Of a DNA stretch of 64,000 nt, positions 53,265 through 64,000 are shown in pieces. This DNA comes from Piezodorus guildinii. Its lineage: Eukaryota > Arthropoda > Insecta > Hemiptera > Pentatomidae. The stretch is from positions 102,154,426 to 102,218,425 of the forward strand of contig CM041292.1 in NCBI GenBank assembly GCA_023052935.1, written 5' to 3'. The translations under genes and the position numbers were made by a program. The notes below the pieces were generated by a model, which worked only from the letters and a program-made list of their open reading frames with translations, was not told the origin of the DNA and searched no databases. Within the stretch, counting starts at the first letter, position 1; each line of letters opens with the position of its first letter.

Positions 53265-54547
53265 TTTACTTTCCCTTACTATATATAGTAAGGGAAAGTA
53301 TAGCGATCGTGAAAATTTTCGAATTCCTGTTTTCAACAGAAATACACATTTTAGGGTCCCCTGAGTCCAAATAACCAAGTCCCGCAAAAAGGTCTGTGTG
53401 TGTGGTAACCCCCGGGCGGAAACTGTAAGTCCTATGAAACTGAAATTTCATATTTAAGACAAATATACGCCCGAGACGTTACAAAACCTTTTTCATCAAA
53501 ATGAGCCACATTATACCATGTATTTTGCACCTTTTTTCGATTTTCTCGATAACGGTTCCGAAGATTTTGATTAAACTCGCTACATCGATGTCAAATTTAA
53601 TGGGCTTTAATAACATTTAGGTTTTATTCAGATTAAAATGGTCTGACAGGACTTAAATGCTGATATTTTAAATTTTCTTTCTCTAAAGTACTTTTAATTT
53701 TGTTGATTCTATAAAAATAACTATATTATCTTTTTACCACTGATGAAAAACAGGTAAATATATGACTGAATGAATTCGATGCCCAACTAAAGGAGAAAAC
53801 AGAAAAAATATTTTTTTAGTGCAATTTTTTTTTTTTGTACATAAGAGCAGTAATATACATGTATGATATATCGTTGAAAAGCGAAAGATTTTAGAAAAAA
53901 TATGATCTTATACTCAAGCTTTTAAAAGTTAAGAGAAATTGATGAAAAGAAGATAAAACTAACTGTTTATTTTAGATAATAATATAATAGATTTTATTAG
54001 GTTCCCTTAATTAAAATGATCCATTTCATTTTATTTTCTTATTTTTTTCTCCCCACGTTTCGGCCTTTTGCCATTTTCAAGGGATCTACAAAAAACATTT
54101 ATTTTAAAACTAAAAGATAAACAACATTATTTTTTACATTCTTATAAAGCAATTTACATACCTTTTTATATTCCATCATGCACTCTATATATAATATATA
54201 AATATATATTTTGTCATAATTTAATAAAATAAAAATAAAACTATTACAGGCTGACCAGCCCTGTCCTGGTTGTCATCATCCACTGGATTAAAGAAATGTA
54301 TTCCCTCACTCTTAACTATTAATATCAAAACCAATATACACGCATATATTGTTTTATTTCCTCCTCCTCTAATCAGTCATGTCCACATTTGTTTTCACAG
54401 CCAACATTTTTCTTTTAAAATTCTTTAATAAATTATTACCATACATAAACATATCATATGCACACATTCACACATACATATACCCATACACATATATATT
54501 CATGCACACACATTCACTCGCCACACACACACACACACACACACACA

Positions 54548-54605
<58 letters not shown>

Positions 54606-54922
54606 CACACACACACACACACACACACAAATACATACATATACATAAACAATATATTAATATCCAATAAAAAACAAGATAAATCACTTAACCACAAATT
54701 TAATTAAGGGAACCTAATAATACAATTATATCATTCAAACAATTTTTAATTGTAATAAAAATTAAATAATAGATTTTTTAATAAAACACATGTTTCTATA
54801 TAAATTCAATTTAATAATTGTTTAATAGTTTCACGTATTTTTATATCTAACTGTATTTGAAAATTCTTTCATTGATTTTAAAAATGGAGGTAAGTGAAAG
54901 TCGTGTGTTGGCCGTACCAGAT
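53265..54922 (+). repeat. Family A copy, full length but interrupted
   Basis: 5' block at 53265 (ACTTTCCCTTACTATATATA, then GTAAGGGAAAGTATAGCG), continuous interior to 53995, a 770-bp insertion (53996-54765), then the distal end with GGAGGTAAGTGAAAGTCGTG at about 54885-54904. The best window for reconstructing the family's order. Confidence 0.88.
53996..54765 (-). mobile_element. Penelope-like or unclassified insertion: inverted ends, hairpin motif, 12-bp TSD
   Basis: Inserted in family A with ATAATAGATTTT repeated at each side (53984-53995 and 54766-54777). Near each end lies TTAGGTTCCCTTAATTAAA in opposite orientation (from 53997, and in complement ending 54717), with about 48 bp beyond the right one. 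Near the left end the complement reads GGCAAAAGGCCGAAACGTGG, related to the CGAAACGT hairpins elsewhere. Interior non-coding, with a CA repeat at about 54523-54628. A TA-flanked MITE is the alternative reading (TA at 53995-53996 and 54718-54719). Confidence 0.6.
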
Positions 54923-57132
54923 TTTTTAAATAGTAATTTATTAGAAACAATCATATGGAGGCCTGCATTCATCAATCATATGGGCTTCATACATTAATAC
55001 CTTCTTATTGGATTAGTCTTGAGAAACTCTTCTCAACCAAATATATTTAAACTAATCTTTGTCAACAATTAGAGGCTGCAATTGCTTATAATTAACCATT
55101 TTTTAAAGGCATTATAACTTGAAACGATTTTTCTACGATACCGATAACAGACTTTCATGAGATATGTATATTAAAACTTAAATTAAGGTCATAGTTTTAC
55201 CTTGTAAACACTTGAAAGATTTTAACATTAAAAAAAAAGCTCTAAATTTTGTCATATCCACCTCTATTGTCACCAAAATTTATTGTTTTTTTTTTTTGCT
55301 ATCGATATATTCCTAGATTCAGAGCAAATGTAATCATAGAATTTGTATGCATTGTGTTTTAGATAATTAATGACTAAGGCCTGGATAGGTTTAAGTACAG
55401 TAGTATATTCATAGGCTTAATAATTAAAATTGAAACACTATTGTTTATATAAATATTACTTAATTATTTAAACAAATAACAAATAAACCTTATTCTAGTA
55501 GATTGGTATATTTTTGTTAACATATCCATATTCATAAAATACTAGCAGTTCAAATCCATTGTTTTAAAGGTAAGAATACGATACGAATAGTATCAAATTA
55601 TCAATTCTTGTTTTGAAATCGCAATAAAAAAATTCACTTCAAAATTCAAATGTATCATTCATTAAAATGATTAAATGTATTTACATTAGAGTTTCTACTT
55701 CGTTGCATAATATTATATCAAAAATTATGATTTATTATCATTATTATAAGAACTAAATACAAACTTGTTTAGATTAATATAGTTAAGTATTTAGCAACTA
55801 ATTTGCTTCTAGAAATTATTTTAAAGCAGAAAAACATATGAGGTCATGTCATTTCCAACCGCTAAGGCCACAATGCGAGCACAGATGATTTCAAAATTCG
55901 TTTCAAGATGAATATGGTATTGCATAGTTCAAGACAAAAAACTATCACTAATTTATAAGTTTAAATCATTGTTATTGCCTAAGAAGATATATGTTATCCT
56001 TTGAGACCTGTAAGTATAATGTTTAAATTTCCTAATTATGTTAAAATCTTTTAAGACTTTAAGGCTATAGATATATTTCGCAGTAAATTTTTTCTTAATA
56101 CTAATTCGTTATGTAGCATATATTACATTTATATGTTTTTTAAAGAACGTTGAAATGTGAAACATTTTTTCGGAGAGTTGACGATTAAATAGTAGTCTTA
56201 GTAGGACCTTCATAAAAGTAAAATTGATTTAAAACAGGGTGTTTCAATTACTTTTAGGTTAGGTTTGAGAATAAATGTGGAAAATATTAATAAAATTATG
56301 CCATTTAAGACGAATGTTTGTAAACGTATATTTTGACAAGCACTGATCTCGAAAAAATGGCTACGTACCGTCATTTTAAATAAGTGTTATTGTTACGTTG
56401 TTCATGAATATTACTACTGAATACAAAAATGCAATTTTATATATTATATGAATATTCCTTCTTTACTTAAAAATAAATGTCTAAAGGGAGGAAGGTGGTA
56501 CGAGTATGTTAAAAAATAAAGTTGAACAAAAAAACATTTTTTTTGTCTATTAAGACATTATCCAAACAATGTTCTAAAAGTCAAATAACTAACTTTGGAT
56601 CGTTAATAATTATACTTAGATTATCTAATCATAGGCGTTGTTAGACACAGGGATAATTCATCCACAGCCATAATTATTAAACATCACTCAGTATAATGTT
56701 GAAAGACTATCTCACATTTAAATTTTTATGAAAAATCAACAAGCTAAGAGTAAATACATAAAATGTTGGGCTCATTTGTTCTATTTATTTCCTAATTTGT
56801 TAGCGCGAACAAGAAGTCAAATAAAATGGCCGAATAAACCAGAAAGTCTTAACTAATGCCACTCCGCGCCAATAAAGATGTATATAATAATCATATCGTC
56901 TATTTAATGGAAAAGATGGTCAAATGACATTTTTATGACATTTCATACTGTCATAGTTGATAGTTTTAACATTATCTTCTTATTGAAAAGTAAATTTGGT
57001 TCAGGCACAAATAGATATCTACCAACTTCATATTCTCTTAATCGACTTTATAACGTTTGAAATAAAAGATTATTATGTTATTGTTATTAATAATATTAAT
57101 ACTATTTCTACCCGTCTATTATTATTTTTCAG
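54923..57132. other. AT-rich, repeat-poor stretch, possible intron or upstream region
   Basis: No transposon match and no open frame of note. It ends in a pyrimidine-rich tract and AG before the candidate first coding exon at 57133. Confidence 0.35.
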
Positions 57133-57211
57133 CACGAGGCCGGCCCTCCTTGGATGTCTATTGAAATGAAAAATGTCTGACGATGTAGAGAAGTGCGAAG
57201 ATAATGTAGAG
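57133..57211 (+). CDS. Candidate first coding exon of a host gene
   Basis: TTATTATTTTTCAG precedes it, and GAG|GTATGA follows. The exon contains an ATG at 57173 in good context (AAAAATGT) giving MSDDVEKCEDNVE up to the donor, phase 0. Upstream, GC-richer sequence (CACGAGGCCGGCCCTCC) would be 5' UTR; a short ATG-initiated frame overlaps the main start. It is acidic, without recognisable domain. Compatible in phase with 62720-62791. This is splice-signal and composition evidence only. Confidence 0.4.
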
Positions 57212-57696
57212 GTATGAATTTATTACCTCGTTAAGAAATTAAATGTATAATTATGTCACCTGCATCCACTCTTTTAACATGATGTTTAACTGTGCTACTT
57301 TTTTCTGACATCAATAAAATTATGCTCAACCGCAACCTTTGTAGATTCAATGAATACTCGTGTCAGAATTCTCACTCCGGTGAAAATTTTACTTTGTTAA
57401 CCTAGGATGCTACTTATTCATTTCCGAAATAAATCATGATACCCATGATATATTCATTGCTTCTCAGAAAAAGTATCGATGAGCCACCGTAAAGCCTAAA
57501 CAAGACTTTTTAACACAAATTAATCATTTAACTACTAACGAAGGGCTAGTTTCTATACATCATCTTTTGATAATCCATAACCTTTAACCCTTCTAACTTA
57601 AATGCTCTGGCCTAAACAAGATCGACGTACAAAAATCTGAGATATTTGAAAAACACCTTTCCAAAACCTTTATTTCTCCGATACCCTTTAACCACT

Positions 57697-57990
57697 TTTT
57701 CTTCTTCTTCCAGTGGCGGGGCAGGCCGTGTAGGCCCTTGGTCTCGCGGTGTAATTTGGAAGATTACACTCACGTTTCTCGATGTATTTTATAGGGTAGG
57801 GTCATCACTCCCTACGCCTACTTTTGTGAGTCACCATCATTTTCTCGCGGGTCTCGCATACCTGTGGAAAAAGACTATGAGTTAATCATCATTTATTAAA
57901 TGCTTCAAAAAGTCCCTGCGGGACTGGGAGTCGAACTCACAACCTTTGGCGTGTGAGAGACTAGCGCGCTAGCCACTCAGCCACGGGCTC
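57697..57990 (-). repeat. SINE family C copy, tRNA-headed
   Basis: Complement starts GGGGAGCCCGTGGCTGAGTG, then GCTAGCGCGC (A-box region) and GTGAGTTCGACTCCC (B box). The body includes GGGTAGGGTCATCA on the + strand, shared with 22440-22575. Confidence 0.75.
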
Positions 57991-58070
57991 CCCACCTATA
58001 ACCACAGAATGCAGAAACGAAACCAACTATTCAATTAGAAATGCATCTTTTTAGAGTATTTCATAAACAT

Positions 58071-58785
58071 ACTAGCTGGGCCGGTAAACGTTTTTCTGCC
58101 ATACACGTTATTACTTGGACGTTGTAGGATTTTCTTAAAAACGGGTCTAACAATTTTAATTAAACTTATTATTGATTTATCATTGTTAAGTTTATTAAAC
58201 AATATTGATGTAAAATTTAAAGGCCTTTAGTATTATGTAGGTTTTATTCCGATTGAAACAATCTAACAAAACTTAAATGCGATATTTGAATTTTCCCCCT
58301 CCCTAAAGTACCTTTAATTTTGTATGTTAAAAAAAATAACCATATCATTTTATTAGGATTGATTAAAAGCGGCTAAATATTAAATTTGAAAGAATTTTAT
58401 AACCAACTAAAGAAGTAAAGAGCAAAAATGCTTTGATCAAGGTAATTTTTTATTTCTGGAACGGAAAAACAGTAATACGTATGTATGATATGCCGTTGGA
58501 AAGCTAATGATTAAAAAAAAAATATCATCTGATAAACAGTTTTCTAAAAGGTAATGTAAAGTGACGAATAGCGCTTAAACTTATTACTGATCATTATATA
58601 TAACAATTTTATATTGTTATAATATTTAATCTGAATCATATAACATTACATGAAATTCCAGTGAAACTGGAAAACTTTATATTTAAATTAACATTACATG
58701 TTTTTTAACTTTATTTTTTTTTTAACATTCCTTAAATTTATTCTAACAACGGAGGTAAGTGAAAGTCGTGTGTTGCGCGCACCGA
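58071..58785 (+). repeat. Family A copy, 5'-truncated, preceded by a Helitron-type 3' end
   Basis: 58071-58090 (ACTAGCTGGGCCGGTAAACG) is in complement a Helitron-type CTAGT terminus, but no matching 5' end was found. From about 58120 the sequence is family A (GTAGGTTTTATTCCGATTG, ATATGCCGTTGGAAAGC) ending ACGGAGGTAAGTGAAAGTCG and GTTGCGCGCACC. Confidence 0.7.
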
Positions 58786-59302
58786 AACTTTTGTAACAAG
58801 CACAACATTTAGATTGTTTGGATATTTTTCTTACAAAAATACTATAATCGCGATTAAAAAATGCAATGGTGAGGGAAGGAGGGAGAAAATTTAGGGAGTT
58901 ATGGGTGTATTTTTTTTATGCTACATAAAAATAGTAATACACAAAGCCGTTTTCGAGAAAAAAAAAAATGTATATTGATACCCGAAACCCCTTGCGGTAT
59001 AAAATATACTTTAGGACCAATTCTCCTTCTTACCAAATATACATGAAAATTCATTAAAATCGGTCGAACCGTTTCGGAGGAGTAAGATAATTAACAAATT
59101 ATTCCAAATCATCATTTTTAATTTCAAAAATCTTATTCTATTGTTAGCAATTTCAAGTGCGTTGGATGTTATATCTACCAAGCTGGAGCTTGGAATGTAC
59201 CTCCACTGGATCCTTTATCGACGTAGGAACAGCTTCTGTCAGAGTCTGGCACTTCGAACTACTTTACAAACCACACCAATCCCTCTTTCATATTTATTAA
59301 TT
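58786..59302. other. No recognisable gene
   Basis: AT-rich. The segment near 59020-59090 (AAAATCGGTCGAACCGTTTC) is a common transposon-type phrase. Confidence 0.4.
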
Positions 59303-59602
59303 ACTAGCTGTGTCACGCAGCTTTGCTCGCGAATATTGCATTTCGTATTAATTTATGTGCGTTTATGGTGAGATTGGCTATAATAAATACCAACTATCAG
59401 CTACTCTTTGTTATCATTTAAAGCCCGATCTTGACTTCTTCCTGTCAAATTTACAATAGCAAACCAGTAGAAGTGGTTATACCCATAATCACTTAATATG
59501 TAAAAATAATCCTCACAAACCATTTTTAAAAAATAAATAACAATTGAATATATTTTTATAGGAACCTACACTCGAAACAGATATGAAACGCAATATGCTT
59601 AA

Positions 59603-59849
59603 AAGGGTCGGTCACCTGTATGTAGTGACCAGCCAGGTGCCCTTAAGGTTTTTTAATGAGAGTAAAAAACAACCTTAGTTATGCCCTCCTTCCAAGGGGA
59701 CGTAAAATGGTGGTCCCAAGCCTTTGCGATTCTATGAACTCGTTAAAGATCTCTACCCTAACTAAACTTGGAAGAGGAAAAAATTAGCCATCATACGATT
59801 AACCATAGTAGTATAAAAGTGACGTTAAACGAACAGATAATAACAGTAA
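59603..59849 (+). repeat. SINE family B copy with ~9-bp TSD
   Basis: ATGCTTAAA at 59594-59602 and 59850-59858. Body TTTTTTAATGAGAGTAAAAA, CCAAGGGGACGTAAAATGG, TTAAAGATCTCTACCC; tail GACGTTAAACGAACAGATAA. The head is degraded. Confidence 0.75.
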
Positions 59850-60289
59850 ATGCTTAAATATATTTGTTATAAAATCTTTGTACCTTTGCTGATACATATC
59901 AGATTAAGACAATTTTACGTTTAGGTTGTTCAACCACTTTTTGGGCGAAGATTTTCAAATCCTGCCTTATTGCACATCTAGGCGGTAAGGCGAACCTTCA
60001 GGAAAAATTTTAGCCTCACAAACATAGTAATTTTTTAGATACCAGAAAATTGAGTGGTACTTTCTTTTATAAATATAGACATACAGCTAATAAAAGTCCT
60101 AAATATGCTTAAAATAATAGTTCTGATTATTATACTCTAATAAATCAAAATAAATAGTAATTTATTTAAATTTATAAATGTATATGCTTCAAGTTAATAA
60201 CGATTAAAGTTGAAAATGACTCTTGAAATAAAACATGACTTAACAATATAGATAATAATATAGATTGATATAAATATTTCCGCGTTGTG

Positions 60290-60800
60290 TAACCTTCTAT
60301 ACTCCCCAGTAGCCTCATCTCTCTTCGGACTAAATATTTTAGTACCTTATTTTCTAAAACCTTTAGCCGTTATCCGTCCTTCAAAGTAAGTGGCCACGTT
60401 TCACCGTCGGAAGAATAACAGTTTTATAAATTCTAACCGTTAAGTCTTTAGACAGAAGCTAAGTAATTTCTTAACTGAATTATAACACGCATTTCTCGCG
60501 TTTAACCAGGACTTTATTTCCTCCTGGATTTTTTTTTTCGTTATCATTGAACCTAAATACTTAAATTTCTCTACGTGTTCAAAAGTATACCCTGATATAT
60601 CAATATCACTATGATCGCCACCGTCTCTGCTACAAATCATATATTTTGTCTTTTCGGTATTTATTTCGAGTCCTATTTCTTTACCGGTTTTTATTAACGG
60701 ACTTGTATTTAGTTGTTTAGTTTCCGTGTATTCCTTTAGCAGTACCAAATCATCGGCGTATCCCAGAACCGGAATTTTATCACCCAAATTTAAACCTTCT
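60290..60800 (-). pseudogene. LINE reverse transcriptase palm remnant
   Basis: 60787-60440 reads PVLGYADDLVLLKEYTE (catalytic YADD), EIGLEINTEKTKYMICSR, and FKYLGSMITKKK. Beyond 60440 the frame breaks and continues in pieces to about 60300 (FGPKRDE-type end). It lacks the endonuclease and N-terminal RT. Inserted in, or carried by, the surrounding Helitron. Confidence 0.8.
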
Positions 60801-61470
60801 CAGTACATGTCACTTTTTCTTTGATGTATTCTAAAGCGACTTCGTCTGCATCAATTTATGTTATTATGATTGCTATTAAGAAGTTTTTAAAAGAATATAT
60901 TTTAAAGTACTTCCGCGTAAATGACATTTTTAGTTTTGTTTTCTTGTGGCAGAAGAACATACTGATTTTCTCCGCAACCCGATCTCGACGTAAATCTATT
61001 CCTACGTGTTTAAATGGAAAAATATAAATTAACGGGAAATTGAATTATTTAAAAGTAAAAGGTAAATCATTTGGAATCATTGGGAAGCGAGGTTTTTTTT
61101 TTCTCTCAAATTTTCCCCGTTTTTTCCCAGATTTACGACTGATTCTTTGGTCCTATTGGTCGCAGCGTGATGTTATATAGCCTATAACCTTCCTCCATAA
61201 ATGGACTATCCAACATAAAAATAATTTTTCAATTAGAACCAGTAGTTTCTGAGATTAGCGCGTTCAAACAAACAAACAAACTCTTCAGCTTTATAATATT
61301 AGTATAGATTAATCTGTTTCAACCAATTTTATTGGCATCTTCTACTTGTCCGGATTTTCTGTGACTCGTTGTATCATAAGTTAGTATCAGATTCTATACG
61401 CTGATCGGTTTATACAGCTGAATTTTCCGGCCAATACAGTTGTAAATTTCAAGAAATCAGTTTTAAAAAA

Positions 61471-62609
61471 TCTGGTGCTCGCAAAACACGACTTTCACTT
61501 ACCTTCGTTGTTAAAATCAATTTAAGAAATTTAAAATACCTTTAGATATGAAAATAAATTGCTGAAGAATTAATCACATTGAGTTTCATTAGAAACATGT
61601 GTTCTATTAAATGGACAATCATATTATTATCTACGACAATCAATTAGTTTTATCGGTTATTACTCTCAATTAACATTTACAATTTTTTTTATAAACTAAT
61701 ATTTTTTTCTAAAATCTTTCGCTCCCAAATGCTATTTTACGTCTATGTTACATTTTTTTATGTCAAATAAAACAAAAATTGCTTAAACAAATATTTTTCC
61801 TCTTTCCTCCTTTAATTGGATATAGCATTAGTTCAAATTATATATTTATCTGTTTTTTATCAGTGCTAAAAATATAATTTAGTTATTCTATATTATTATA
61901 TAGAATTTACAAAACTAAAGATACTTTAGAGTAAGAAAATTAAAAATATCGGCAATTAAGCCCTGTCTTACTATTTCCATCAGAATTAAACCTACATGAT
62001 ATTAAAGCCCACTACATTTTACATCGATATAGAGAGTTTAATCTAAAACGTTAACGCCGTTTTTGAGGAAAAAATAAAAAGGTGTAAAATGCATGGAATA
62101 AAGAAGTACTTCCAGTCAGCCGATTTTAGTGAAAAAGTTACTTTAATATCTCGGACGTATAGTTGTCCTAAATATGAAATTTCAGGTTCGCGCTAGACTT
62201 ACCACATGCCACACTCGCACACATACACACACACACACACCTTGAGTCGAGCGTTGAGAGGAGAGTTGGAGCGCTGCAGCTGACTAAGCAGCATAAATCG
62301 GCAGAAGGGTCAGAGCACAGGAGCAAGAAGGGAGAGGCGGGGCATTGGCCTAGCCCAAAACAGATGTCCAGTAAAGTAGTTTTCCTGTTCTGTAGCCTGA
62401 CTGTGCCACTTCGCCTTATAAAAGATTATTCCTCTACCCAAAAAACAAAATAAAACACACACACACACACACACACTTTGCGGGATTTGGTCATTTGCAC
62501 CCAGGGGACCCTAAAATGTGTATTTCTGGTGGAACTAGTGTTTAAAATTTTTCACGATCGCAATACTTTCCCTTACGATATATATTTCTTATATAGGTAA
62601 GTGAAAGTT
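61471..62609 (-). repeat. Family A copy, full length, with (CA)n-bounded insert
   Basis: In complement it runs from CTTTCACTTACC (62609) to GTAAGTGAAAGTCGTG at the left end (about 61490). At the usual GT-repeat position there are two CA runs (62217-62242 and 62455-62475) flanking about 215 bp of unrelated GC-richer sequence (GAGTCGAGCGTTGAGAGGAG onward). Confidence 0.85.
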
Positions 62610-62719
62610 AATATTACATAAAAAAATATTAACGAGTCATAATTAATTAGGTATCTCTATTATAAACATATTTTTACAACGGTTTTCTATTATGATTGCA
62701 TATTGATTACTTTCCACAG

Positions 62720-62791
62720 AGTGGGCAATGCCGCAGAAGGGAATGGGACTGCAATAGTAGCTCAGGCGGATCTGTTTATCAAGATTTTCAC
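62720..62791 (+). CDS. Candidate 72-nt host exon
   Basis: GATTACTTTCCACAG precedes it and CAC|GTAAGT follows, both strong splice signals. It is open in phase 0, giving SGQCRRREWDCNSSSGG, then SVYQDFH, which would join in phase to the exon at 57133-57211. A second frame is also open, so the frame is not certain. Its base composition is GC-richer than the flanks. No family recognised. Confidence 0.4.
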
Positions 62792-62924
62792 GTAAGTCAA
62801 CTAACCCTCTTCAATGTCAGACAAAATTTTATTTTAATGGTATAGGATAAATAATGTTAATAATGATAAAGTTCTGTTGGCCAGAACATTATATTATATT
62901 TTATGTATATATATTCTGTTTTTG

Positions 62925-62975
62925 TTATGGGACAGAGTCCCAGAATAAAATTATTTTCTATTCTATTCTAAAGTG
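62925..62975 (+). repeat. LINE/SINE 3' end fragment
   Basis: GGGACAGAGTCCCAGAATAA, then a tail of TTCTA repeats, resembling the tails at 16335-16440 on the minus strand. Confidence 0.5.
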
Positions 62976-63074
62976 ACAACAGGGCTTAAACTTATAATTG
63001 ATTATTATACGTTACAATTTATAATGTTATTAGTGACCGACAAACGTTGTTCAGACATATACTACATTATTATG

Positions 63075-63182
63075 AATGAATGAATGAATAATGCTTTATT
63101 TACATAATATACAAAATAGTAATAACATTATATACATTTTTGAGATCAAAGCCACAAGACAATGGCGTTAAGCGTCTGTCGA
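63075..63182 (-). mobile_element. 108-bp retroposon with 18-bp TSD
   Basis: ATATACTACATTATTATG occurs exactly at 63057-63074 and 63183-63200. The insert in complement runs TCGACAGACGCTTAACGCC to GTAAATAAAGCATTATTC and an (ATTC)n tail. It is a severely 5'-truncated LINE or SINE 3' end. Confidence 0.9.
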
Positions 63183-63200
63183 ATATACTACATTATTATG

Positions 63201-63690
63201 CACAGTTTTACGATTGTCTTAAAAACGTCTTTAACGGTTTTGATTAAACTTGCTACATTGAGGTAAAATTTATTGGGCTTTAATATCATATAGGTTTCAT
63301 TATGATAAAAATAGTTTGACACGGGTTAAATGCCGATATTTTAAGTTTTCTAAAGTACCTTTAATTTTGTACATTCGAAAAAAAAAACATATCATCTATT
63401 TATCGTTGATAAAAAAGGGATAAATATATAAGTTGAACGAAGTCGATACCCAACTAAATAAGGAAAGAGCAAAAATGTATTTTGTATGCACTTTTTGTGT
63501 TTTCGGACATAAAAACTGTAACATTGATGTACAATATACTGTTGGAAAGCTTACAAATTTAGAAAAAATATTATCTTATATACAAAATTGTAAAAGTTGA
63601 CGGAGAGTGATGAAAAGCGGATACAACTAATGATTTTTGTAGATAATAATATCATAGATTATTTAATAAAACACATGTTCCTATAGAAAC
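63201..63690 (+). repeat. Family A copy, partial
   Basis: ACGATTGTCTTAAAAACG, GGGCTTTAATATCATATAGG, AAAGCTTACAAATTTAG and TTTAATAAAACACATGTTCC match the family interior. Both ends are missing. A Helitron-like CTAAT terminus in complement lies just left, near 63031. Confidence 0.75.
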
Positions 63691-64000
63691 AAAGCCCAAT
63701 TTAATTCTATATTATCTCCTAGAACTGCATTCTTTTAAAACTACTTTATCGTTTTCATTGTTTAGGGATTTTTTAACTATTTCTATTCGTAAAGCTTGAT
63801 AGCTTCATTTGAACATAATTTATTTCTCTACGGTCTGAATGATAAACGATATAGATAAAGAGTACAGGTTTTGGGTATTCGCTAATATATTTATTCCTAA
63901 TTTTTAAATTTTAATTTTTAAATTAATTATTGTATGTTTTATAATTAAATTATTTCTTTAGCTAGATAAATCTGAAGCGATCTGTCGATTTTTACAATAT
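63691..64000. other. No recognisable feature
   Basis: AT-rich to the window edge. Confidence 0.4.

Larger units (their letters stand above)
59304..61308 (-). mobile_element. Helitron-type element (about 2.0 kb) with nested SINE and LINE pieces
   Basis: In complement the 5' end is TCTATACTAATATTATAAAG, followed by CTGAAGAG and (TTTG)n, at 61308; the 3' end is GCTGCGTGACACAGCTAG at 59304. Host A and T flank it on the element strand (61309, 59303). No Rep/helicase frame. It holds a SINE B (59603-59849) and a LINE RT remnant (60290-60800). Confidence 0.65.

Noticed and set aside
54379..54670. His/Thr-rich proteins in two overlapping frames
   Set aside because: These are translations of a CA microsatellite.

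Overview
This is an AT-rich animal nuclear window, very probably from an insect. It has no prokaryotic signature. Coding capacity is almost entirely transposable elements, with tRNA-headed SINEs, LINE fragments, Helitron ends, a mariner, microsatellites and a short TTAGG-type run. A hemipteran source is only an impression. No host gene is securely identified. The best host candidates are two small GT/AG-flanked, phase-compatible exons on the + strand (57133-57211 and 62720-62791).

Layout. 1-7 kb: a SINE, two 5'-truncated LINEs on the - strand (one carrying a nested Jockey-like LINE) and a LINE remnant on the + strand. 7.29-15.27 kb: a very young Ty3/gypsy LTR retrotransposon on the - strand, with tRNA-Leu primer site, SAP-domain gag, pol and polypurine tract, present as a tandem array whose second unit is mostly deleted. 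15.3-35 kb: LINE, SINE and Helitron remnants in AT-rich sequence. 36-37.5 kb: copies of an abundant ~1.1 kb dispersed family, called family A here. 37.67-42.76 kb: a full-length, apparently intact Jockey-type LINE with both ORFs and a target-site duplication. 43.3-44.8 kb: a dead mariner carrying a SINE. 46-48.3 kb: a 21-bp tandem repeat, then a ~110-bp satellite with inverted units. 48.9-63.7 kb: Helitrons, family A copies, an unusual insertion with inverted ends, SINEs and the candidate host exons.

The most interesting feature is in the LTR retrotransposon. After the integrase GPY/F module, its Pol continues into a macro domain of the TARG1/OARD1 (ADP-ribose glycohydrolase) type, and both catalytic residues known for that family are present (Lys and Asp at residues 1267 and 1308 of Pol as numbered here). 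Its Gag begins with a SAP-type DNA-binding motif. A retroelement that combines a chromatin-binding Gag with an ADP-ribose-binding or -removing module fused to integrase suggests either chromatin targeting or countering of ADP-ribosylation. Second in interest is a recurrent hairpin resembling a hammerhead ribozyme core, found at five or six loci. Two of these lie head-to-head in a large inverted repeat and one lies in an insertion flanked by a 12-bp duplication, as expected of Penelope-like elements.
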